The notes under the pieces were generated by a model that saw only the letters and a program-made list of their open reading frames with translations, was not told the DNA's origin and made no database searches. A program made the translations under genes and the position numbers. A stretch of DNA of 64,000 bases from RCC1774 sp050330855 (GTDB lineage Bacteria > Cyanobacteriota > Cyanobacteriia > Thermosynechococcales > Thermosynechococcaceae): the NCBI GenBank assembly GCA_050330855.1, contig JBHJNL010000127.1:1-64000 (forward strand), read 5' to 3'. Below are positions 43,276 through 51,656 of this stretch, piece by piece (within the stretch, counting starts at the first letter, position 1; the number at the start of each line of letters is the position of its first letter).

Positions 43276-44850
43276 ATGACGTCTCGAGTTCTCTATGTCC
43301 GGCTGCCCTGCAACCCCATTTTTCCCGTCGGGGTCGTCTATCTAGCGGACCACATCCGCAAGTGCTTCCCTGATGCTGAGCAAAGAATTTTTGACCTTGG
43401 GACCGTGCCCCCACTGGACTTTAAGTCTGCACTGGACCGCTGCATCGACGACTTCCGGCCCAGTTTAGTGGTGTTCTCCTGGCGAGATATTCAGATCTAC
43501 GCGCCCGTGGGTGGACGCGGCGGTAACCCGCTCCAGAATGCCTTTGAGTTTTACTATGCGCGTAACCCGCTTAAACGCCTGCGGGGCGCTTTCGGGGGCC
43601 TCCGGATGGCGATCACCTACCTTAAAGAACTAAGGCAAAACCTCGGTCTCATTAAGCGGGGACTTAAGCGAGCGCAGACCCACAACCCTGATGTTCAGGT
43701 TGTCGTCGGTGGCGGTGCGGTCAGCGTCTTCTATGAACAACTGGGATCAATGCTGCCCCAGGGATCTATTATTTCAGTGGGCGAAGGTGAAGCCCTCATT
43801 GAAAAAATGCTCCGGGGCCAAGACTTTCGAGATGAGCGTTGCTACGTTGTGGGTGAAAATGAACCCCGCGATCGCATGATTCATGAGTGGCCGACACCCA
43901 TTGAAAAAACGGCCTGTAACTACGACTACATCCAAACGATCTGGCCTGAGTTTGAGTATTACCTTCAAGAACAAGACTTCTATGTGGGTGTACAGACGAA
44001 GCGGGGGTGTCCCCACAACTGTTGCTACTGCATCTATACCGTTGTAGAGGGCAAGCAAGTTCGCATTAACCCAGCCCAAGAAGTCGTGGCTGAGATGCAG
44101 CAACTTTATGATCGCGGCATTCGTAATTTTTGGTTCACTGATGCCCAATTTATTCCGGCGAAGCGCTTTATACCCGATGCCTTAGAGCTGCTCCAAAAAA
44201 TTCTAAACTCAGGCATGACCGATATCCACTGGGCAGCCTATATTCGCGCCGATAATCTAACGCCAGAGCTGTGCGACCTGATGGTCAAAACCGGCATGAA
44301 CTATTTCGAGATCGGTATCACCAGTGGGTCTCAAGAACTAATCCGAAAAATGCGGATGGGCTATAACCTCCGCAATGTTTTAGAAAACTGTCGAGATTTA
44401 AAAGCTGCAGGCTTCAACGATATTGTCTCGGTCAACTACTCCTTTAACGTTATTGACGAGCGACCTGAAACCATTCGCCAAACTATTGCCTATCATCGAG
44501 AGCTAGAACGTATTTTTGGCATCGAAAAAGTCGATCCGGCCATCTTTTTCATTGGCCTACAGCCCCATACTCATCTAGAGACCTATGCCTTTGAAGAGGG
44601 CATGCTGAAGCCCGGTTACGATCCCCTGAGTATCCACCTGCCTTGGGTGGCAAAGAAGCTGTTATGGAACCCTGAACCACTGGGATCGATGTTGGCAGAG
44701 GTCTGCCTGCAGGCATGGAATCGACAACCAGACAACTTCGGTCGTGAGGTTTTCGCGATCTTGGAAGAGCGCTTTGGCTGCGCCCCCCTCGAATCGGCAT
44801 TAACGGCTCCCATTAAGGAACCATCGCGCGAATTGGTGACCACCCGCTAG
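43276..44850 (+). CDS. B12-binding-domain radical SAM protein
   Basis: 524 aa. The N-terminal 200 residues resemble a cobalamin-binding Rossmann domain (PVGVVYLADHIRKCFPDAEQ, then DVQVVVGGGAVSVFYEQLG). The radical SAM core has the cluster motif C245-x3-C249-x2-C252 (GCPHNCCYC), FWFTDAQF and NYFEIGITSGSQELIRKMRM. This group includes BchE-like and PSII-acclimation radical SAM proteins of cyanobacteria, and I cannot choose between them. Its stop overlaps that of the pentapeptide gene on the opposite strand (CTAG). Confidence 0.8.
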   Translation: MTSRVLYVRLPCNPIFPVGVVYLADHIRKCFPDAEQRIFDLGTVPPLDFKSALDRCIDDFRPSLVVFSWRDIQIYAPVGGRGGNPLQNAFEFYYARNPLKRLRGAFGGLRMAITYLKELRQNLGLIKRGLKRAQTHNPDVQVVVGGGAVSVFYEQLGSMLPQGSIISVGEGEALIEKMLRGQDFRDERCYVVGENEPRDRMIHEWPTPIEKTACNYDYIQTIWPEFEYYLQEQDFYVGVQTKRGCPHNCCYCIYTVVEGKQVRINPAQEVVAEMQQLYDRGIRNFWFTDAQFIPAKRFIPDALELLQKILNSGMTDIHWAAYIRADNLTPELCDLMVKTGMNYFEIGITSGSQELIRKMRMGYNLRNVLENCRDLKAAGFNDIVSVNYSFNVIDERPETIRQTIAYHRELERIFGIEKVDPAIFFIGLQPHTHLETYAFEEGMLKPGYDPLSIHLPWVAKKLLWNPEPLGSMLAEVCLQAWNRQPDNFGREVFAILEERFGCAPLESALTAPIKEPSRELVTTR

Positions 44851-45383
44851 AGCAGATCGCTCGGAAAACCATCCGGCATTGTTGTGCTTTGATTCATGAT
44901 TGCCTCCGCGAGATCAGCTCCCCTTGCTCTAAACAGGTTGGCACCGCTGAATTGAGTCTCAATTAGAATTGCATCCTCAAGCTGGGCGCTGATCAGACTA
45001 GCCTCAGTCAAATTCGCTTGGGTAAGATCAGCCTGCTGAAAGTCAGTATGCCTGAGATTGGCTTGCACCAAGAGGGCTTTGCGAAGATTGGCGCTATAAA
45101 AGCTAGCCCGTGATAACGTTGCATTCTGCAACACGGCCCCTTCGAGATTCGCGCTGTTGAGGTTTGTGTGCTCAAGCTGTGCTCGCTCTAGATTCGTATT
45201 GGCTAGATTTGCATTACTAAGATTGGAGTAGGCAAGATAAGCATTACGGAGATCGCTGCGGCTTAAGTTTATTCCTCTAAGATCTTGCCCGAAGAGCTGC
45301 GCTTCTCTAAGATCAAGATTTTGAAAGTCTCGCCGACCCTGTTCATATTCTGACAGGAGTTGCTCCCCACTGAGTTGCTGCAT
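44847..45383 (-). CDS. pentapeptide-repeat protein
   Basis: 178 aa. Residues 25-165 are A(N/D)LxX repeats (LSRSDLRNAYLAYSNLSNAN, LERAQLEHTNLNSANLEGAV and so on), which fold into a square right-handed beta-helix. There is no signal peptide or partner domain, so it is probably cytoplasmic. Cyanobacteria carry many such proteins, mostly of unknown function. Start at ATG 45383. Confidence 0.88.
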   Translation of the reverse strand: MQQLSGEQLLSEYEQGRRDFQNLDLREAQLFGQDLRGINLSRSDLRNAYLAYSNLSNANLANTNLERAQLEHTNLNSANLEGAVLQNATLSRASFYSANLRKALLVQANLRHTDFQQADLTQANLTEASLISAQLEDAILIETQFSGANLFRARGADLAEAIMNQSTTMPDGFPSDLL

Positions 45384-45597
45384 AGTGCCTGTTGTTTTAT
45401 AAGCTCAGCATCGGGCCAATGGAAGTAAGTAAGCATAAATACTTACCAAGACGCTGATTTACATAAGTTAACACTCCGGTAGGGAAGGGAGGGCTGAAGT
45501 TAAGATTCTTTTCAGGATTTTGGTTGCTCGGTGGAATGTGTCGCGGTGTCCTTAGCGTTTGCAATTATCGGTACTGAAGGATGAGGCGATTTTGACT

Positions 45598-46659
45598 ATG
45601 GACTTTGAGGCGGGGATTATTGAGGGCTTCTTTGGACGGCCTTGGTCTTGGCCAGATCGGCGAGCCTATGCCTCGTTTTTGGCTCAGAATCACTATCGGT
45701 ATTACATCTATGCGCCGAAGGCTGATCGCATTCTCCGGCAAGATTGGCCGGGGCGGTGGTCGGCTCCAACGTTTAAGCAGCTTCAGCTTTTAGGGGAGGC
45801 CTACCATCAGGCTGGCCTGAGCTGGGGGGTGGGTCTCAATCTATTTGAGTTGCACTGTCATTATGATGCTGATGAGATCGCAGCACTCAAGGCAAAGATT
45901 CTTTATCTCAACCAACTGCAGCCCGATATCTTAGCGATTTTGTTTGATGACATGCAGGGAGGAGGGACAGAGATGGCCCAGATCCAGGCCGATATTACGC
46001 ATCGGGTGATGGACCTGACGACGGCCTCCACGATCTTCATGTGTCCGACCTACTATTCCAGTAGCTCAGTTCTAGATCGGTTATTTGGCCCCCGTCCGAC
46101 CGATTATCTAGAGTCCCTGGGGCGATTGCTAGACGCCACGGTACAGATTTTTTGGACGGGGCCAGAGATCTGTTCGGCAGTTTACCCTAAATCGCATTTA
46201 AAAGAAGTGGGGCAGCAATTGGGTCGCAAGCCCTATCTTTGGGATAACTATCCGGTGAATGATAGCGATCGCATGTGTAAATTTCTCCATCTGCGGGCCT
46301 TTGAGTACCGACCGCCCCAGTTGGCAGACTGGACCGCTGGGATTGCGGTTAACCCTATGAATCAGGCCTACCTTTCTCAGATTCCGTTAATGACCTTGGC
46401 GATGAGTTTACGGCAGCCTCAGTACGACCCGACTGCAGCCTTTGCGAAAGCGGCACAACTCCTGTGTGGCAATGATTTAGCCGATGATTTATCTGAGGAT
46501 TTAGCCTCCTTTCAAGATCAGGGCTTAGAGCAGCTTGCGCCGATCCTGAAGTCTCAACTTATCAACAAATATCAAGCCTTTGAAACGCCCTATAGCGAAG
46601 AGATCGTGGGCTGGCTTCGGGGTGAATATCCCTTCTCTTTAGACTGTCTGACGCAATAG
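45598..46659 (+). CDS. GH84-type beta-N-acetylglucosaminidase-like protein
   Basis: 353 aa from ATG 45598; AAGGATGAGG lies 11 bases upstream, and a TTG at 45559 is less likely. GIIEGFFGRPWSWPDR at the start, YIYAPKADRILRQDWPGRW and the acidic pair Asp117-Asp118 in AILFDDMQGGG are the GH84 signature; the two Asp act as acid/base and as the residue orienting the acetamido group. No signal peptide is seen, so it may act in the cytoplasm on GlcNAc-containing sugars or proteins. The NlpC/P60-like gene follows after 16 bases. Confidence 0.85.
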   Translation: MDFEAGIIEGFFGRPWSWPDRRAYASFLAQNHYRYYIYAPKADRILRQDWPGRWSAPTFKQLQLLGEAYHQAGLSWGVGLNLFELHCHYDADEIAALKAKILYLNQLQPDILAILFDDMQGGGTEMAQIQADITHRVMDLTTASTIFMCPTYYSSSSVLDRLFGPRPTDYLESLGRLLDATVQIFWTGPEICSAVYPKSHLKEVGQQLGRKPYLWDNYPVNDSDRMCKFLHLRAFEYRPPQLADWTAGIAVNPMNQAYLSQIPLMTLAMSLRQPQYDPTAAFAKAAQLLCGNDLADDLSEDLASFQDQGLEQLAPILKSQLINKYQAFETPYSEEIVGWLRGEYPFSLDCLTQ

Positions 46660-46675
46660 CAATGAGGGATGTCTG

Positions 46676-47683
46676 ATGGGTCTAAAAGTGGCATTGCGAT
46701 CGCTTCTCGGTGCTTTCTTGCTTGTGAATGGGGCAACCCCTGCATGGAGTGAGTTGCATCCGATTCCGTTTACAAGCAAACAACGATGTAACCACAAGCT
46801 AGCGGCAGCGAAGGATATCCCCCATGTGTGTTGGCAACACCAGAATGATCAAGCCAAATTGCCAGTGTGGCGATCTGCTCTTGGGTTTGAGTTTGGGACG
46901 CTAACGCGATCGCAATGGCAGCAGCTTCAGCAGACCTATACCCGTTGGCAAAATCGTCGTCTTGCCCCCTACGATCCGCAGCGGAGCTATACCCTGATGG
47001 ATTTTATGCCGCCCCTCATGCAGGCGCTAAATGCCCATCAGTTTCACGTAGAGAAAGTTCCTCTACCGACGCCCTTGCCGGAACTGTTGCCTAGCAAAGA
47101 TGGAGTGGCTAGCGCGATCGCAAACTGCTGGGGAACACTCTATGAGGTTTTAAGAACAGCCCAACACAACCAGTCGATGCCCTACACGTTTATGGCGGGG
47201 CCACAGCAAATTGAAGCGTGGTTGCAGCAAGCCTCGACGCCAGTGATAGGAGCGGCACAGCCAGGGGATATTCTGTTGATTCAGCATCGGCGGGGCGATC
47301 TCACCTACCTGGATCATGTTGCCCTTGTCATTGACGATCAGCTCTTCTTTGAAAAAGCAGGTACGGGCGATGAGACCCCCTATCGCCTAGTCGATTTAAA
47401 GACGCTTCAGCAAAGCTGGCGGCCAGATGTCTTTGCTTTTAAGGTTCGTCGTCCTCTTCAAAATCAAGCTCTATTGTCACCCCAGAAGCGTTTTGGACTG
47501 CATAGCCCAGCGACTTTAAAAGAATTCCCAGAATTAGCGAGAGTGAAGCGATCGCTAGCCGCGCAATTCTCGGTCGTATGGTTCAAAGAGCGGCATTTGC
47601 GATCAGTCTACTTTTACCCAATCCAGCCCATCTTGCTGCAAGAAGTCACACCGGGACGATTTACACTGGTCCCATCTCCTTGA
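46676..47683 (+). CDS. secreted NlpC/P60-like cysteine hydrolase candidate
   Basis: 335 aa with a signal peptide (ALRSLLGAFLLVNGATPAWS). The core has Cys151 in AIANCWGTLYEVLR, then AQPGDILLI and His214 in YLDHVALVIDDQLFFEKAG, the Cys-His order of NlpC/P60-type peptidases, but the motif spacing is unusual. It would act on peptidoglycan in the periplasm. It is co-directional with the GH84 gene (16-base gap), which suggests a shared role in cell-wall amino-sugar turnover (inference). Confidence 0.55.
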   Translation: MGLKVALRSLLGAFLLVNGATPAWSELHPIPFTSKQRCNHKLAAAKDIPHVCWQHQNDQAKLPVWRSALGFEFGTLTRSQWQQLQQTYTRWQNRRLAPYDPQRSYTLMDFMPPLMQALNAHQFHVEKVPLPTPLPELLPSKDGVASAIANCWGTLYEVLRTAQHNQSMPYTFMAGPQQIEAWLQQASTPVIGAAQPGDILLIQHRRGDLTYLDHVALVIDDQLFFEKAGTGDETPYRLVDLKTLQQSWRPDVFAFKVRRPLQNQALLSPQKRFGLHSPATLKEFPELARVKRSLAAQFSVVWFKERHLRSVYFYPIQPILLQEVTPGRFTLVPSP

Positions 47684-47687
47684 GTCA

Positions 47688-48917
47688 TTAACAATGGACC
47701 TGCATGACCTGTATCAGTTCTCCGGCTTTGATGGTGGGCCTTTCGAGGCTGAGGACGGCTAACCCATTGGTGTGCGAAAGGTTCATGAGATTGCCTGAAC
47801 TGTGGCTTCCGCTGGCTAAAGAAAACTTATAGAACCCTTCATTCAAACGGAGTTGGCCCCAAAGATAGGTCTCTCGCTGTCCGCTGATCTGCAGGTCTTG
47901 CTGAGATTTTGCTTGGACAAAGATGGGTCCCCAGTTTTGAGATCGCCCCGATAGTTTCCGCAGCGCAGGTTGGACGAATCGCCAGAAGCTGACTAGGGCT
48001 GAAACAGGGTTGCCGGGTAACCCGAAATACAGGACTGAACGGTGACCACTGGGGACGGCGGCAACGGTTAAGGGTTTTCCGGGCTTTACGGCAACGGCTC
48101 GGACGTGAATCGTGGCTCCTAGTTCGGCCAAGACCTGATCGACAAAATCGTAGTCTCCTACCGAGACACCGCCAGAGGAAATGACGAAATCGGCATCTAG
48201 TGCAGTTTCAATGGCAGCTCTAACGGCGGCTGGAGTATCTTCTACGGTGTCGATTAAGCGGGCTTCCCCCCCCGACTGTTGGACAAGGGCGGCTAGAGCA
48301 TAGCGATTAGAGTCAATAATCTGTCCTGGTTTGAGAGGTTGATCGGGGGCCACCAATTCGCTACCGGTGGACAGAATCGCCACCACCGGACGCCGATAGA
48401 CCGGGATTTGAGACCATTGGGCGGTGGCAAGGATCGCAATTTCTGGGGCATTAAGCACTGTCCCTGGAGCCAATAGCGGTTCACCGGCTTGGTAATAGTC
48501 ACCTTGATGGCGAACGAAGGCTTGGGGTTGAGGTGCCTGCAGGATCTGCACCTGATGGCCTTGATGTCGGGTGTTTTCTTGCATGACGACGGTATCGGCA
48601 CCGGAGGGCATCATGGAGCCGGTAAAGAGGCGGGCGGCTTGACCTGTTTGTATCGTCTGTTGTGGTGCGGTGCCAGTGGGGATTTCGGTGACGACCTCAA
48701 GAATAGCTGGGGTCTCAGGGCTGCAGGTTTGCACATCTGCAAAACGCACGGCGTAGCCATCCATCGCAGAGTTGTCCCAGTAAGGGAAGTTGCGATCGCT
48801 TCTCACTTCTTCGGCCAAGACCCGGTCTACTGCCGTCAATAAATCAACTGTTTCTTGATCGACGATGGGCTGAACCTGGTCTAGGATGATCGATTCGGCT
48901 TGGGCTACTGACAGCAT
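47688..48917 (-). CDS. moeA: molybdopterin molybdenumtransferase
   Basis: 409 aa from ATG 48917 (MLSVAQAESIILDQV); the frame extends 29 residues upstream but E. coli MoeA length fits the inner start. Motifs are DNSAMDGYAVRF, RLFTGSMMPSGADTVVMQEN, VISSGGVSVGDYDFV and YFGLPGNPVSALVSFWRF. It inserts molybdate into adenylylated molybdopterin, needed for nitrate reductase and other Mo enzymes. It is convergent with the NlpC-like gene. Confidence 0.95.
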   Translation of the reverse strand: MLSVAQAESIILDQVQPIVDQETVDLLTAVDRVLAEEVRSDRNFPYWDNSAMDGYAVRFADVQTCSPETPAILEVVTEIPTGTAPQQTIQTGQAARLFTGSMMPSGADTVVMQENTRHQGHQVQILQAPQPQAFVRHQGDYYQAGEPLLAPGTVLNAPEIAILATAQWSQIPVYRRPVVAILSTGSELVAPDQPLKPGQIIDSNRYALAALVQQSGGEARLIDTVEDTPAAVRAAIETALDADFVISSGGVSVGDYDFVDQVLAELGATIHVRAVAVKPGKPLTVAAVPSGHRSVLYFGLPGNPVSALVSFWRFVQPALRKLSGRSQNWGPIFVQAKSQQDLQISGQRETYLWGQLRLNEGFYKFSLASGSHSSGNLMNLSHTNGLAVLSLERPTIKAGELIQVMQVHC

Positions 48918-49000
48918 AGAGTGACCAGACAATGGACTAAGCTCACTTAAAAATAATACTCTGGGCCGTTTTCGATAGCCCAAAATGGCGTGCGGATAAA

Positions 49001-49426
49001 TCAATACCTGCGTTTACGCTGGCTCCACTCATCTTTGATAAAAAACGAAAGATGATACAGCTCCACAATGGCCGCTGCCCCCATTATCAGCACAACTAGC
49101 CTGAACCCCCATCTAACATAGTAGGAAAATAAACCAGAGGCCCAAGTAACACTTAGGAGCAAGTAAAGACTAGCTCCAGCCAATAGAAGACGGCAGATCA
49201 CCAGCGATAGAGAGTCTCGTCCAAACCATAGGTTGATAACGAAGTACACCGGCAGGCACAGTATTTTAGGATCAATAAACACCATGAATCCCAGAGTTGT
49301 TAAACCAATCATCTCTCCACCAAAGCCGAAAAAACCAGAATTGTAGCTCCACGGCACAAAGAGGCTGAGCATTAGCGTAAAACAGATCAGAACACGGATT
49401 GGCTTTAATGGACGGTAGTTTTGCAT
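49001..49426 (-). CDS. hypothetical membrane protein (141 aa)
   Basis: Three or four hydrophobic helices (VLICFTLMLSLFVPWS, LTTLGFMVFIDPKILCLPVY, LLLAGASLYLLLSVTWASG, LVVLIMGAAAIVELY) and a basic C-terminus (KRRY). No family is recognised. The 5' end overlaps the 3' end of the small membrane-protein frame at 49563, so the two may be co-translated. Confidence 0.6.
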   Translation of the reverse strand: MQNYRPLKPIRVLICFTLMLSLFVPWSYNSGFFGFGGEMIGLTTLGFMVFIDPKILCLPVYFVINLWFGRDSLSLVICRLLLAGASLYLLLSVTWASGLFSYYVRWGFRLVVLIMGAAAIVELYHLSFFIKDEWSQRKRRY

Positions 49427-49563
49427 ACTGCTACCCCGATCAGTAATAGCGCATAGTTGATAAGCACAACACTGAAAAAGAGAAGGAGCCGCCTGCCATA
49501 GATCTGTAGAGCTTCTTTCAGCGATCGCTCAGTCGGTAGCTGTCCAGATATTTCTCTACTCAT
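49405..49563 (-). CDS. small single-pass membrane protein (52 aa)
   Basis: ATG 49563 to TAA 49405. It begins MSREISGQLPTERSLKEALQ and has one membrane helix (LLLFFSVVLINYALLLIGVA). GAAGGG lies very close to the start. It overlaps the start of the next membrane protein by 22 bases, which supports a coupled pair. No family is recognised and it is too short to be sure. Confidence 0.45.
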   Translation of the reverse strand: MSREISGQLPTERSLKEALQIYGRRLLLFFSVVLINYALLLIGVAVCKTTVH

Positions 49564-49634
49564 AGCCCTTCGGCCTGCCCAAAAGATTTATAGTGGAATA
49601 TGAACGAACGTTACTAATGCACAGGAGTATCCCC

Positions 49635-49748
49635 GTGGTCGAGCCTCTATTGTCTGGTATTGTACTGGGTCTCATTCCCATCACCCTTGCCGGGTTATTT
49701 GTTGCGGCTTGGCAGCAGTACAAGCGCGGAGATGAGTTGGGTCTGTAG
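49635..49748 (+). CDS. petG: cytochrome b6f complex subunit 5 (PetG)
   Basis: 37 aa from GTG 49635, with AGGAG 8 bases upstream. The sequence MVEPLLSGIVLGLIPITLAG (GTG read as Met), then LFVAAWQQYKRGDELGL is an unmistakable PetG: one membrane helix and a YKRGD-type tail. It is needed for assembly and stability of the cytochrome b6f complex in the thylakoid. The gene is short and has a GTG start. The rsmD gene converges 15 bases after its stop. Confidence 0.95.
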   Translation: MVEPLLSGIVLGLIPITLAGLFVAAWQQYKRGDELGL

Positions 49749-49763
49749 GTTTAACTGAGACTA

Positions 49764-50315
49764 TTATCGAGTTCCCTCATTGTTGTCCCAGCGATAAAAC
49801 GTCACTGCACTGTTGCCATAGAGTTTAGTTCGCTGGGCCATCATACCTTTTATTTTTAAGGGCAGCTCCTGTTTGGGATTATGCTCTGCGCCAATCTCTC
49901 CGTCAGAGGTGAGAAGAGAGTGGGTTGCGATCGCATCCAAAACCCCTGCATAAATCCCACCGTCATAGGGCGGGTCAAAGTAAATCAGATCAAAGGATTG
50001 CTTTAGCTTCGGCAATCGTTGGATGACATTGCCCCGCAATACTTTCCAGGTTTGGTCAGGCGTTGCTAAGCGCTGCCAGTTCTCTTGAATGACCGCGCAA
50101 GCCTGCCCCGATTGCTCAATCCCCATCACTAAATTGGCTCCGCGACACAGGGCTTCGGCCCCCATCGACCCGCTGCCGCAACAGAGATCGAGCCAGCGAC
50201 AGCCCTCCACTCGACTGCGCCAGATCTCAAAGACAGCCTCTCGCACCCGTGATGTGGTGGGGCGGGTCAACGGCCCCGATACCGTCTTGATTTTGCGATT
50301 GCCATAGATTCGCAC
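49764..50315 (-). CDS. rsmD: 16S rRNA (guanine966-N2)-methyltransferase
   Basis: 183 aa. The start MRIYGNRKIKTVSGPLTRPT with TTSRVREAVFEIW is typical of RsmD. The SAM site is LDLCCGSGSMGAEALCRGA and the catalytic motif is DLIYFDPPYD. It methylates G966 of 16S rRNA on the assembled 30S subunit. It lies 12 bases after the glycine-rich membrane protein gene on the same strand. Confidence 0.92.
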   Translation of the reverse strand: MRIYGNRKIKTVSGPLTRPTTSRVREAVFEIWRSRVEGCRWLDLCCGSGSMGAEALCRGANLVMGIEQSGQACAVIQENWQRLATPDQTWKVLRGNVIQRLPKLKQSFDLIYFDPPYDGGIYAGVLDAIATHSLLTSDGEIGAEHNPKQELPLKIKGMMAQRTKLYGNSAVTFYRWDNNEGTR

Positions 50316-50327
50316 CGCGACTTGCCC

Positions 50328-50852
50328 CTAGCTCTCCGGCTCCACGTAACCTTGAATATTCTCTATCTCAAACTGGCGCAAAATATCGGTGGCTTTATAG
50401 GTCAAGGTGTCAGCCCCCTGAACCACAATCAGATATTTCCCGGCATCGAGGCGATTACGGTAGAGCAGGGCATCGCCCCCGCCCACCAACAGGCCGACGC
50501 CACCCCCGACGAAAAAACCGCCAGAGGCTCCAAACAGGGCACCAACTAAGCCCCCTAAAATATGACTGACGGTGGGGTAAGCCCACGGGAACATCTCGGC
50601 TCCCGTGGCTAAATGAAAGGTAGACCCCAGAATAAATCCAAAGGGCACTAATACGTAAATCATTCCCAGCGCTTGCTTTTGGGCGGGTTCATTGGGGTTA
50701 ATAAAGCCAAACTCATCGGCGCTCTTATATCCTCTGCCCAAGATAGACATTTGCTCTAAGGGGACTTGGGCATCTTCTAGAGCTGTGTAGGCGGCCTCGG
50801 CCTGAATGCGGTCGGGAAGGACAGCAATGAGATAATTATTTTGGGTGCTCAT
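50328..50852 (-). CDS. conserved glycine-rich membrane protein
   Basis: 174 aa. An N-terminal soluble part (YLIAVLPDRIQAEAAYTALE) resembles a ferredoxin-like stress-protein fold. Two hydrophobic segments follow (GMIYVLVPFGFILGSTFHLA and the Gly-rich GGLVGALFGASGGFFVGGGV). The C-terminus (KYLIVVQGADTLTYKATDIL) repeats the first fold. It is like general-stress or DUF1269-type proteins; function unknown. It is probably co-transcribed with hisH (36-base gap) and rsmD. Confidence 0.65.
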   Translation of the reverse strand: MSTQNNYLIAVLPDRIQAEAAYTALEDAQVPLEQMSILGRGYKSADEFGFINPNEPAQKQALGMIYVLVPFGFILGSTFHLATGAEMFPWAYPTVSHILGGLVGALFGASGGFFVGGGVGLLVGGGDALLYRNRLDAGKYLIVVQGADTLTYKATDILRQFEIENIQGYVEPES

Positions 50853-50888
50853 GAAGAGGGGATGTGCGTAATAGGTGTGGACTCTTGC

Positions 50889-51527
50889 CTAGGCTGGGAC
50901 TTGAGTGGTCGTTCGGACTTGTTCAACAAAGTTGGCTAAAAGCTGGAGGCCAGCGGTGGACGATTTTTCAGGGTGAAACTGAACGGCGAATAGGTTGTCG
51001 CGGCAGATGGCAGCGGTGACCGTTTGACTGCCGTGGGTCGTGGTGGCGGCGCGAATACTAGGGTCCACCGGATCAACGTAATAAGAGTGGACAAAATAGA
51101 CCCAGGGCTGCAGGGGTAGCTTCTCCCAGAGAGGGAGCTGTTGCGTGTAGTCCAGTTGATTCCAGCCCATGTGGGGGATGGTGATGCCGGGTTCGGGTTG
51201 GAAGTGCTTGACGGTGCCCGGAATAACGCCCAGACCTTCTTCGCTGCCTTCTTCGCTGCCGTCGAAGAGAATTTGCAGCCCCAGGCAAATGCCCAGGAAA
51301 GGTTTGCCGCTGGCGATGATGTCTTTGATTACGGGGATGAGGTGTCGCGATCGCAACTGCTCCATAGCCGGGTCGAAGGCCCCCACACCTGGAAGAACCA
51401 CAGCATCAGCCTGTTCTAGATCTTGGGAGCGATCGGTAACGGTGGTTTGGGCACCGGCCTGCTGCAGCCCTTTGCAGGCCGAGTGGAGATTGCCCATGTC
51501 GTAATCAATGACGGCGATATTGACCAT
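50889..51527 (-). CDS. hisH: imidazole glycerol phosphate synthase, glutaminase subunit
   Basis: 212 aa. The class I glutamine amidotransferase triad is present: Cys in GKPFLGICLGLQILFDG, and His and Glu in AVQFHPEKSSTAG. The start VNIAVIDYDMGNLHSACKGL is typical of HisH. It delivers ammonia to HisF in histidine synthesis. A short duplicated EEGS (GSEEGSEEGLG) lies just after the Cys region, in a loop. Confidence 0.95.
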   Translation of the reverse strand: MVNIAVIDYDMGNLHSACKGLQQAGAQTTVTDRSQDLEQADAVVLPGVGAFDPAMEQLRSRHLIPVIKDIIASGKPFLGICLGLQILFDGSEEGSEEGLGVIPGTVKHFQPEPGITIPHMGWNQLDYTQQLPLWEKLPLQPWVYFVHSYYVDPVDPSIRAATTTHGSQTVTAAICRDNLFAVQFHPEKSSTAGLQLLANFVEQVRTTTQVPA

Positions 51528-51656
51528 GCTTTTTCCTGAGATGCGATCGAAAGGGATAAATCATCCTCCTTAACTGTATACCGCAGGGCATTAACTCGCT
51601 GTTGTACTCAGGCTTCTCGCCGAGACAAAAAGCTCCAAATGAATGACCCAAGGCCA

